Source: Bombyx mori
Taxonomy: Eukaryota; Arthropoda; Insecta; Lepidoptera; Bombycidae
DNA length: 64,000 nt
Reading direction: 5' to 3'
Assembly (NCBI RefSeq): GCF_030269925.1
Contig: NC_085123.1
Span: 1,674,001 to 1,738,000, forward strand
The position numbers were made by a program, and so were the translations under genes. Below are positions 63,301 to 64,000 of this stretch, in pieces (the stretch's first letter is position 1; the number at the start of each line of letters is the position of its first letter). A model generated the notes under the pieces. The model made no database searches and was not told the origin of the DNA. It was given only the letters and a program-made list of their open reading frames with translations.

Positions 63301-64000
63301 TCTCCGGCAACGTCTGCGGCGGCGATGTAAAGTATCCATTGATCGGTGCAATGAGGTAAATATGAGACGTTGATCATTTTACTGAAGAAATTTTCAATAA
63401 AACATAACTCGAAATAAAATTTTTGTATCTTTAATGGGCAATAAAATTGACGAAAGTTATTTTCAATTGATTTCCAATCTTTTCCAAATAATAACTTTTA
63501 CTAATTATATTGGTTAAAAATATTTAACATGTAGGTGAGCTCATTGGGCTCACACCGGAAGTGATGCTAACACTAGCCCTAGCAAGAGCAGTGCTTCGTA
63601 GAATCTACCACCGGATCGGAAACGCGACCCGCTGAGAAGATCCGGCAAGAAACTCAGTGGGCTGTGTCTATGGGTTTATTCGCCTTCCCTTGCAATGAGT
63701 CTCGACGAGGACGGTAACCGTTACTTGTGGTGCCTAAAAGCACCGTTAATGGATCGGGAGGATCCGTAATGGCGTGTTTTGGGCGACGTCGACAAACCTC
63801 CTAACACGACACAAACTACAGATTAAATCACCAACATTTTAATGCTTATAAAACTATTTATATTACAGGGAAGAACTCCGAGGTATATCTCGAGGTAAAG
63901 ACGCCAAAGATGTCGACTGGGCCACGGTTGCTTCCAGCATAGTGATAGAAGAAACTGAGAAACCAGAACCGATACAGGTTCCATTGTCCGAAGTCCTCAA
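21279..64000 (+). CDS. Cht7: Chitinase, GH18, Cht7-like (group III), 5' and 3' incomplete
   Basis: Ten exons (21279-21357, 24393-24595, 26563-26800, 32545-32724, 57833-57956, 59374-59555, 60282-60409, 62167-62291, 63242-63355, 63869-64000) join in frame, with AG before and GT after each internal junction. They give about 501 codons. Order of parts: a hydrophobic segment (residues about 10-22 of what is seen), a Ser/Arg/Lys-rich linker of about 65 residues, then a GH18 domain starting [16 protein letters not shown]. All four GH18 signatures are present: [20 protein letters not shown] with the catalytic Glu, MAYDFHG, and [13 protein letters not shown]18 enzymes hydrolyse beta-1,4 links of chitin. 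The anchor plus the [24 protein letters not shown] domain is what I recall for insect Cht7, a membrane-anchored protein of epidermal cells that organises cuticle chitin. The second GH18 domain and the chitin-binding domain would lie past 64000. The GH18 call is near certain; the Cht7 assignment is from recall. Confidence 0.88.
21993..22226 (+). repeat. SINE-1 3' part
   Basis: From TTACTGATGGTAGGACC to the tail CACCCATTTATTCAATGAAT. It lies in chitinase intron A-B. The upstream stretch 21683-21960 looks repeat-like but is unassigned. Confidence 0.75.
22504..22893. mobile_element. MITE-A copy 2
   Basis: ACACTCGGGAACTGCCGTGG, then AAGCTATTGCATAGC at the left. The exact inverse GCTATGCAATAGCTT is at the right. 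In intron A-B. Confidence 0.75.
22894..24392. other. Rest of intron A-B
   Basis: Mainly AT-rich. A GC-rich block at 23518-23745, with T-runs to its left, has the look of the 3' UTR of a minus-strand LINE with an A-tail, but no coding part is present. A diverged SINE-1 scrap lies at about 24268-24315. Confidence 0.4.
24393..24595 (+). CDS. Cht7: Chitinase exon B: basic/Ser-rich linker
   Basis: Acceptor TTTGTTACAG, donor GTTAGT. The 203 bp encode a low-complexity, basic and Ser/Thr-rich stretch ([15 protein letters not shown]... to [10 protein letters not shown]) that joins the anchor to the catalytic domain. Codon frame continues from the single base left by exon A (A+CT) and ends exactly in phase 0. 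No domain is recognised within it, which is normal for stalk regions. Confidence 0.85.
24596..25790. other. Intron B-C, left part, unassigned
   Basis: An ORF of 100 codons (24750-25052) has no recognisable domain or splice context. Otherwise AT-rich intronic sequence. Confidence 0.35.
25792..25922. repeat. 10-bp minisatellite TATCTAGTRT
   Basis: About 12-13 tandem units of TATCTAGTAT and TATCTAGTGT, which largely alternate to form a 20-bp higher-order unit, with a variant TATTTAGTAT near the start. Confidence 0.9.
25958..26196 (-). repeat. SINE-3 copy
   Basis: From AAACAATCACGCCCCGTTAAC to the tRNA-like head ending ACACCAGACGGTCGTT. It is about 15 bp shorter than the other two copies through loss of a TATTATAT-like piece. 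Confidence 0.85.
26390..26527 (-). repeat. SINE-1 fragment 35 bp from exon C
   Basis: Tail-proximal 138 bp of SINE-1, close to consensus. Only 26528-26562 separates it from the exon C acceptor, so the branch point must lie in those 35 bp or in the SINE. Confidence 0.85.
26563..26800 (+). CDS. Cht7: Chitinase exon C: start of GH18 domain
   Basis: Acceptor TTGATTCCCAG, donor GTACGT. It begins [12 protein letters not shown] (first beta strand, with an N-W-S glycosylation sequon) and includes [13 protein letters not shown], the second barrel strand. It ends inside signature I (KTLLAIG, 26782-26800), with the last G completed by exon D. Confidence 0.95.
27700..27930 (-). CDS. Orphan coding-like segment, antisense in intron C-D
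   Basis: A minus-strand frame of about 73 codons is open after a stop near 27930. It reads [19 protein letters not shown], then [20 protein letters not shown] and [16 protein letters not shown], and ends IVQL before a TAA. The composition (Cys, Tyr, Trp, balanced charge, no low complexity) looks like real protein sequence, unlike neighbouring spurious ORFs. I do not recognise the family. It could be the last exon of an antisense gene nested in the intron, or a retro-copied fragment. TTGAG just before the GEAKVF part could be an acceptor but lacks a pyrimidine tract. Confidence 0.35.
28225..28385 (+). mobile_element. Helitron-B 5' fragment
   Basis: It starts A|TCTATACTAATATAATATG, the Helitron-B 5' terminus. 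The 3' end in the same orientation is not found. Confidence 0.5.
28390..28427 (-). repeat. SINE-1 tail scrap
   Basis: TTTTTTTTTATTGCTTAGATGGGTGGACG only. It breaks off abruptly. Confidence 0.7.
28505..28540 (-). mobile_element. Helitron-type 3' end
   Basis: CTAGCCGTACTCGCCCGCTTCGC resembles the GC-rich 3' terminus of Helitron-B on the minus strand. The rest of the element was not traced. Confidence 0.4.
28559..28691 (+). repeat. SINE-1 3' fragment
   Basis: Near-consensus from TATACTGAGACCTTAGAAC to the tail CATCTAAGCAATAAAAAAAA. Confidence 0.85.
29393..29612 (-). pseudogene. RTE-like LINE, C-terminal remnant
   Basis: The minus-strand frame reads [40 protein letters not shown], then [17 protein letters not shown] and a stop. 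The order WFGHVMRR...RGRGRPKKxWMxCV...DRxEWK...CADP is the usual C-terminus of RTE-type LINE polyproteins. Only about 73 codons survive and upstream sequence has no RT motifs. It lies in chitinase intron C-D and is inactive. Confidence 0.8.
29650..30712. other. Intron C-D, unassigned part
   Basis: Small ORFs at 29730-29930 and 30224-30409 carry no domain. The ACGCTTTTATTAGCTT word at about 29990 recurs at about 20237, so an unnamed repeat is present in both places. Confidence 0.35.
30713..31100 (+). repeat. SINE-1 copy with internal duplication
   Basis: Nearly the whole body without the tRNA head. The segment GTAACTATACTTGAGACC to CTCATAT (about 30928-30960) is repeated immediately (about 30961-30995), giving a 35-38-bp tandem duplication. 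Confidence 0.85.
31101..31562. other. AT-rich intron sequence, nothing recognised
   Basis: No gene. A very diverged SINE-1-like patch may be present at about 31475-31550. Confidence 0.35.
31563..31775 (-). repeat. LINE-X 3' fragment
   Basis: It begins with a T-run and CTAACTATGCTGATAGCC and ends at GGGCTGTGTCTATGGGTC. Confidence 0.7.
31805..31877 (-). repeat. SINE-1 fragment
   Basis: GCGGCAGAAATAGGAAGGG and the following GGTGGTACCCAC block only. Confidence 0.6.
31878..32544. other. Rest of intron C-D before exon D
   Basis: AT-rich with A/G-rich stutter (AATTAGAGAATTAAATTAG) at about 32010-32070. No gene or repeat family is recognised. Confidence 0.35.
32545..32724 (+). CDS. Cht7: Chitinase exon D: catalytic Glu motif
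   Basis: Acceptor TTCTTCAACAG, donor GTAAGG. It completes GGW of signature I and holds signature [13 protein letters not shown] (32649-32681). The proton-donor Glu codon is GAA 32673-32675, and the two upstream Asp residues of DxxDxDWE are intact. A catalytically active domain is therefore expected. Confidence 0.97.
32834..32972 (-). repeat. SINE-1 fragment, 110 bp after exon D
   Basis: The tail-proximal part, near-consensus. It is followed at once by an opposite-strand SINE-1 piece. Confidence 0.8.
32973..33112 (+). repeat. Old SINE-1 fragment, inverted to the previous one
   Basis: TTAAGACCTGATATCTCGAG, GGGTGACGGCATTTACATTG and ATCATACACCCGACGCAC align in order with the SINE-1 3' end. The inverted pair could fold as a hairpin in the pre-mRNA. 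Confidence 0.6.
33690..33950 (-). repeat. SINE-1 copy, 3' part, young
   Basis: A run of about 20 T and a nearly perfect body ending CCTACCACCAGTGGG. Confidence 0.9.
34311..34461 (+). repeat. SINE-2 with triplicated head
   Basis: AGCGGTAGGCAGCGGC occurs three times in a row (34313-34376) before the normal body and the tail CAAGGGCAATAAAAAAAA. Confidence 0.85.
34540..34840. mobile_element. Possible piggyBac-like MITE
   Basis: TTAACCCTTTAAGAGCAAAG at the left and, read inverted, TTATCCCTTTCAATGCTGAG at the right. TTAA plus CCC(T) ends are typical of piggyBac-type elements. The match is short and the right TTAA is imperfect. Confidence 0.4.
35197..35527 (-). repeat. SINE-1 copy, long
   Basis: It reaches the AGTCAATCGTGAACAAT block, so most of the body is present. 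The head is absent. Confidence 0.85.
35740..35850 (+). repeat. SINE-2 copy
   Basis: GTAGGCAGCGGCTTGGCTC to GCAAGGGCAAAAAAAC, close to consensus. Confidence 0.85.
35851..37544. other. Intron D-E, unassigned
   Basis: AT-rich. ATCGATAAATCGATAAAC at about 36370 is a small repeat. Short ORFs (36003-36188, 36647-36829, 37042-37242) show no domain. Confidence 0.35.
37545..37660 (+). repeat. SINE-2 copy
   Basis: GGCAGGCAGCGGCTTGGC to the tail ACAAGGACAAAAAAAAAA. Confidence 0.85.
37661..39000. other. Intron D-E, mostly unassigned, with a short tandem duplication
   Basis: A unit of about 80 bp is repeated twice at about 38305-38440 (TGGACATCTATGGAGTTTAG and TGGATATCTATAGAGCTTAG, each followed by GAATGAGATAGAATATT). 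A SINE-1 scrap lies at 38808-38858. Confidence 0.5.
39113..39443 (+). repeat. SINE-2 inside SINE-1, itself split by a LINE end
   Basis: The head part 39113-39174 and the tail part 39385-39443 form one SINE-2. The middle is a LINE 3' end. ATGAGCGACGG flanks that insertion on both sides (39164-39174 and 39374-39384). Confidence 0.9.
39175..39373 (+). mobile_element. RTE-like LINE 3' end, innermost insertion
   Basis: The + strand encodes [16 protein letters not shown], then after a -1/+1 shift [20 protein letters not shown] and [17 protein letters not shown], ending in a stop. A (TGA)n tail of about 20 bp follows, as is usual for RTE-type 3' ends. The element is truncated to about 200 bp, which is common for LINE insertions. 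Confidence 0.8.
39477..40267. other. Intron D-E, nothing recognised
   Basis: AT-rich. ORF 40020-40247 has no domain. Confidence 0.35.
40268..40695. mobile_element. 428-bp TIR element with perfect termini
   Basis: The ends GCCTTCGTCAAACAGAACGC and GCGTTCTGTTTGACGAAGGC are perfect inverted repeats. Inside are a GC-rich left part with GCGCTATAAATACGC and a short start ATGGCCGAAAAAATATAT that meets a stop. It is a non-autonomous DNA transposon or deletion derivative. The superfamily is not determined, and no clear target duplication is seen. Confidence 0.85.
40696..41846. other. Intron D-E, unassigned, with a CT-rich tract
   Basis: A pyrimidine microsatellite (CTCTCCCTCTCTCC type) lies at about 40890-40926. 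No gene is seen. Confidence 0.4.
41847..42081 (+). repeat. SINE-1 3' part
   Basis: TTACTGGTAGTAGGACC to the tail CCCTAAGCAATAAAAAAA. Confidence 0.85.
42430..42780 (+). repeat. LINE-X 3' end, the only + strand copy
   Basis: It begins near GTCGACGTCGCCCAAAACAC and ends GAATAGATAGAAAAAAAAAA. The A-run at the right fixes the sense orientation of the family. Confidence 0.75.
42858..43154 (+). mobile_element. Helitron-A, full-length
   Basis: It starts TCTATATAAGTATATATAAAA and ends GCCAGGTCAGCTGG before T. The CTAG terminus has mutated to CTGG. Confidence 0.7.
43428..43460 (-). repeat. SINE-1 scrap
   Basis: CACCCATTTTGAGATATAAG and the following CTAAAGTCTCA only. Confidence 0.6.
43650..43923 (-). 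repeat. SINE-1 with internal tandem duplication
   Basis: CACCTGGTGTTAAGTGGTTA to ACAACG is repeated directly (about 43691-43736 and 43739-43784, unit 48-49 bp). The copy ends at ACTCACAAGAG, where an unrelated 60-bp inverted repeat begins. Confidence 0.85.
43927..43983. repeat. Short inverted repeat
   Basis: AATGTCTCATTAGT at the left and ATTAATGAGACATT at the right can pair as a hairpin. They sit exactly where SINE-1 sequence should continue. Confidence 0.6.
43984..44561. other. Intron D-E, nothing recognised
   Basis: No repeat family or coding signal seen. Confidence 0.35.
44562..44843 (-). repeat. SINE-1 copy, 3' part
   Basis: A T-run, a near-consensus body, and an end in the TAATTTTGCGGGTTTA block. 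Confidence 0.9.
45568..45652 (+). repeat. SINE-1 fragment
   Basis: CTGGTGGTAGAACGTAGTC to CTACTACCACCCAGAG; rearranged. Confidence 0.5.
45702..46057 (+). repeat. SINE-1 copy, long
   Basis: From CTAATGAAAATACATACTTAAC to the tail CATCTAAGCAATAAAAAAAA. All body blocks are present; the tRNA-like head is missing. Confidence 0.88.
46058..47390. other. Intron D-E, repeat remnants
   Basis: A diverged SINE-2 tail (about 46430-46500) runs into a repeat-like block ending near 46740 that I cannot name. A SINE-1 scrap (CTTGTGAGTCCGCACGGG) lies at 46916. No gene. Confidence 0.4.
47391..47560 (+). repeat. SINE-1 head fragment
   Basis: The tRNA-like head CATCTTGGCCTAAAAG with B box GTGTTCGAATCCCGCAGG (about 47444-47461), then the body start. 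The 3' half is lost. Confidence 0.65.
47800..48115 (+). pseudogene. RTE-like LINE remnant interrupted by (AATCA)n
   Basis: Left part (about 47803-47864) encodes [18 protein letters not shown], the block after the RT core. Right part encodes [20 protein letters not shown], then [17 protein letters not shown], followed by TGA and GATTATGATGATTT. Between them is AATCA repeated about six times (47860-47890) and a region with lost frame. The segment between MTYGAE and the C-terminus is largely deleted. Same family as the insertion at 39175-39373. Confidence 0.8.
48116..49710. other. Intron D-E, nothing firm
   Basis: A SINE-1 tail scrap (TTTTTTTATTGCTTAAACGGG) lies at about 49225-49270. No gene. 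Confidence 0.35.
49711..50294 (+). mobile_element. Helitron-B, outer element of a nested pair
   Basis: Starts A|TCCTACTAATATTATAAACG and ends GAAGCGAGACCGGGTTGCTAG|T. The interior is split by a complete Helitron-A (49859-50155). Confidence 0.75.
49859..50155 (+). mobile_element. Helitron-A nested in Helitron-B
   Basis: Starts TCTATATACATAAAAATG and ends GCCGGGTCAGCTAG before T. Confidence 0.75.
50478..50600 (-). repeat. SINE-2 copy
   Basis: TTTTATTTTATTGCTCTTGTAGG at the left and AAGCCGCTGCCTACAA at the right. Confidence 0.85.
50604..50825 (-). repeat. LINE-X 3' fragment
   Basis: Abuts the SINE-2 copy. It runs from ATAGATAGCCTTCCTTTCAGC to TCGTAATCGACAAGTTCGACG. Confidence 0.7.
50826..51799. 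other. Intron D-E, unassigned
   Basis: A LINE-X scrap at about 51356-51435 (CACGAGCTTTCGGGTTCGACG). Otherwise AT-rich. Confidence 0.4.
51800..52164 (-). repeat. SINE-1 with head, left unit of a tandem pair
   Basis: Begins inside the body (ACTATCTACAACGTAAATGC) and extends through the complete tRNA-like head (GGGATTCGAACACC, then CTTTAGGCCACGACGACTTC). The tail-proximal part is missing. Confidence 0.88.
52165..52320 (-). repeat. SINE-1, right unit of a tandem pair
   Basis: Begins at the same body position as its left neighbour and shares the variants CCCGTCTTGAGATGTAAG. It breaks off after GGTGGTACCTACC. Confidence 0.88.
52321..53438. other. Intron D-E, nothing firm
   Basis: A block at about 52660-52870 is less AT-rich and may be a repeat. 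No coding signal. Confidence 0.35.
53439..54010 (-). mobile_element. Helitron-B with duplicated 5' region
   Basis: On the minus strand it starts TCTATACTAATCTATACTAA and ends near GGAGCCGGAGCGGACCGC. A unit of about 135 bp containing GATTATAGCCTATGTCGCTT and CAGTGAAAGAATTTTTCAAATC occurs twice (about 53715-53850 and 53851-53990). The 3' CTAG is mutated. Confidence 0.7.
54362..54545 (+). repeat. SINE-1 3' part
   Basis: GGTGAAGCAGTAATGCGTTTC to the tail CATCTAAGCCATAAAAAAA. Confidence 0.85.
54874..55196 (-). mobile_element. Solo LTR, copy 3, truncated
   Basis: Starts TGTTACGCGCTGGGGTTCGG. It shares CTTCAGGTGATCCGTTCGC with the other copies and ends before the last 80-90 bp present in copy 2. 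Confidence 0.65.
55432..56066. mobile_element. Helitron pair, head to head
   Basis: CTAGCTGACCCGGCAAAC at the left end and its exact inverse GTTTGCCGGGTCAGCTAG at the right. The right half (from about 55824) is a Helitron-A in + orientation. The left half is a related element in minus orientation. Confidence 0.75.
56067..56424. other. Possible tRNA-like repeat scrap
   Basis: GGCAATCGAACCCACGACCC (about 56251) resembles an inverted B box, so an old SINE head may be present. Nothing else recognised. Confidence 0.35.
56425..56660 (-). repeat. SINE-1, diverged
   Basis: TTTTTTTTTAATTGCATAGATTG at the left. Several small deletions in the body (for example GGCTGCCCCAGTCCG). Confidence 0.75.
56661..57832. 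other. End of intron D-E, nothing recognised
   Basis: AT-rich. ORF 57217-57417 is without a domain. Confidence 0.35.
57833..57956 (+). CDS. Cht7: Chitinase exon E
   Basis: Acceptor AATTTGTTACAG, donor GTGAAC. It encodes [20 protein letters not shown] and [21 protein letters not shown], the helix and strand after the catalytic strand (the LLLTAAVP strand is typical). It follows a 25.1-kb intron, by far the longest in the window. Confidence 0.95.
58373..58676. repeat. Tandem duplication of about 165 bp in intron E-F
   Basis: GAGGTCCAAAAAACTATGTAG starts both units (58374 and about 58540). Both contain TTGTGGCTAAATTAAGCAGT and end in GTCCTAAAAAACTT/CCT. The second unit lacks about 15 bp. Confidence 0.85.
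58805..59128 (+). mobile_element. Internally deleted mariner element
   Basis: TAGGTTGGGGAAAAAGTC at the left and the inverse of AGGTTGGGGAAAAAGTTAAG at the right are mariner-type TIRs. Before the right TIR the + strand still encodes [20 protein letters not shown] and IEQNSTYVL plus a stop, which fits a mariner transposase C-terminus. Most of the transposase gene is lost. Confidence 0.8.
59374..59555 (+). CDS. Cht7: Chitinase exon F: signature III
   Basis: Acceptor TTATCTGCAG, donor [20 protein letters not shown] includes signature III MxYDxxG (59396-59416), whose Tyr and Asp shape the substrate-assisted active site. It continues [13 protein letters not shown] and ends in KDKLIIG, where the G codon is split. 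Confidence 0.96.
60282..60409 (+). CDS. Cht7: Chitinase exon G
   Basis: Acceptor GAATTCAAG, donor GTAATA. It encodes [17 protein letters not shown] and the start of the small alpha+beta insertion domain ([15 protein letters not shown]). GxPxYGRxF is conserved in insect GH18 chitinases. It ends in phase 0. Confidence 0.95.
60410..61428. other. Intron G-H, left part
   Basis: A very diverged SINE-1-like patch at about 60775-60850. Otherwise AT-rich with no gene. Confidence 0.35.
61429..62071. mobile_element. MITE-B copy 3, carrying a nested MITE-A
   Basis: Left end TCGAGGGGTTTGGTTTAAGC and right end CATTTCAACCCTCGA. The interior is interrupted at TTCAATTAAAAAA by MITE-A. Confidence 0.75.
61571..61961. 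mobile_element. MITE-A copy 3
   Basis: TTAAAAAA borders both sides (61563-61570 and 61962-61969), an 8-bp direct repeat that fits a target duplication, though an A-rich site makes it weak. Confidence 0.75.
62167..62291 (+). CDS. Cht7: Chitinase exon H
   Basis: Acceptor TTTGTTTAG, donor GTTACT. It encodes [20 protein letters not shown], then [20 protein letters not shown], the chitinase insertion domain and the QWVGxDD strand. The MITE-B/MITE-A stack ends 95 bp upstream. Confidence 0.95.
62292..62724. other. Intron H-I, left part
   Basis: Nothing recognised. A diverged SINE-1 trace (CAGTAACCACTTATCACTAGG) lies near 62523. Confidence 0.4.
62725..63170 (-). repeat. Full-length SINE-1 next to exon I
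   Basis: The most complete copy. T-run and tail at the left, whole body, then the tRNA-like head with GATTCGAACACC (B box) and GTTAGGCCACGAAGACTTC at the right. It ends about 70 bp before the exon I acceptor. Confidence 0.92.
63242..63355 (+). CDS. Cht7: Chitinase exon I: signature IV
   Basis: Acceptor CATCTTTAG, donor [26 protein letters not shown] carries signature IV, GxxxWxxDxDD (63267-63299). Its Trp lines the -1 sugar site in characterised family members. It ends with [14 protein letters not shown]. Confidence 0.96.
63529..63815 (-). repeat. LINE-X fragment next to exon J
   Basis: ATGTAGGTGAGCTCATTGGG to GTTTTGGGCGACGTCGAC. It extends further upstream in the element than most copies and ends about 54 bp before the exon J acceptor. 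Confidence 0.75.
63869..64000 (+). CDS. Cht7: Chitinase exon J, cut by the window end
   Basis: Acceptor ATATTACAG. It encodes [20 protein letters not shown] and then a Glu/Pro-rich stretch ([17 protein letters not shown]), the end of GH18 domain 1 and the start of the inter-domain linker. No stop or donor is reached before 64000. Confidence 0.9.

Noticed and set aside
1..64000. Previously undescribed multi-gene system
   Set aside because: Apart from the chitinase and mobile-element remnants, no cluster of coherent genes exists in the window.

Overview
This is a repeat-dense window of a lepidopteran insect genome, very probably a silkmoth (Bombyx). The evidence is many copies of silkworm-type tRNA-headed SINEs, Helitron- and mariner-type remnants, non-LTR retrotransposon fragments, and one long multi-exon insect gene with canonical GT/AG introns. 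No bacterial-style operons, CRISPR arrays or rRNA genes are visible. I found no convincing new cellular system. The value lies in one well-supported gene and a layered record of mobile-element insertions.

The gene. Ten exons on the + strand between 21279 and the window end join in frame to encode the N-terminal part (about 500 residues) of a chitinase of glycoside hydrolase family 18. From memory of the family it best matches insect group III chitinase, Cht7, which has an N-terminal membrane anchor, two GH18 domains and a C-terminal chitin-binding domain. The window holds the hydrophobic anchor, a Ser/Arg/Lys-rich linker and the whole first GH18 domain with all four signature motifs, including the catalytic Glu. 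It ends in the linker after that domain. The first coding exon probably lies upstream of 21279 and was not found. Introns range from 0.5 to 25.1 kb, and the largest (32725-57832) is packed with repeats.

The left flank (1-21278) starts with a 5'-truncated R1-clade LINE 3' end (about 171-1546). It continues with SINEs, Helitron-like elements, two copies of a TIR MITE (MITE-B), a solo LTR at 10043 and a third MITE family (MITE-A) beside a mariner transposase remnant (17434-18000). A second solo LTR is at 20355-20709. No protein-coding gene could be supported there.

Repeat families used below. SINE-1: Bm1-like, about 340-440 bp, with a tRNA-like head, a body containing GTGAAGCAGTAATGCGTTTC, and a tail CATCTAAGCAATAAAA. 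SINE-2: about 115 bp, head GGCAGCGGCTTGGCTCTG, tail CAAGGGCAATAAAA. SINE-3: about 250 bp, with a clear tRNA-like head (A box and B box). LINE-X: poly(A)-tailed 3' LINE fragments, possibly BMC1. Helitron-A: 5' TCTATATA..., 3' GGGTCAGCTAG. Helitron-B: 5' TCTATACTAATATTATAAA-like, 3' CTAG. MITE-A and MITE-B: TIR elements. Family names are descriptive labels, not database identifications.

The intronic region (21.3-64 kb) shows element-in-element nesting, including a three-layer stack at 39001-39476 whose inner two insertions still have target-site duplications. Repeats sit within 35-100 bp of several splice acceptors (exons 3, 8, 9 and 10), but the exons themselves are open and look intact.
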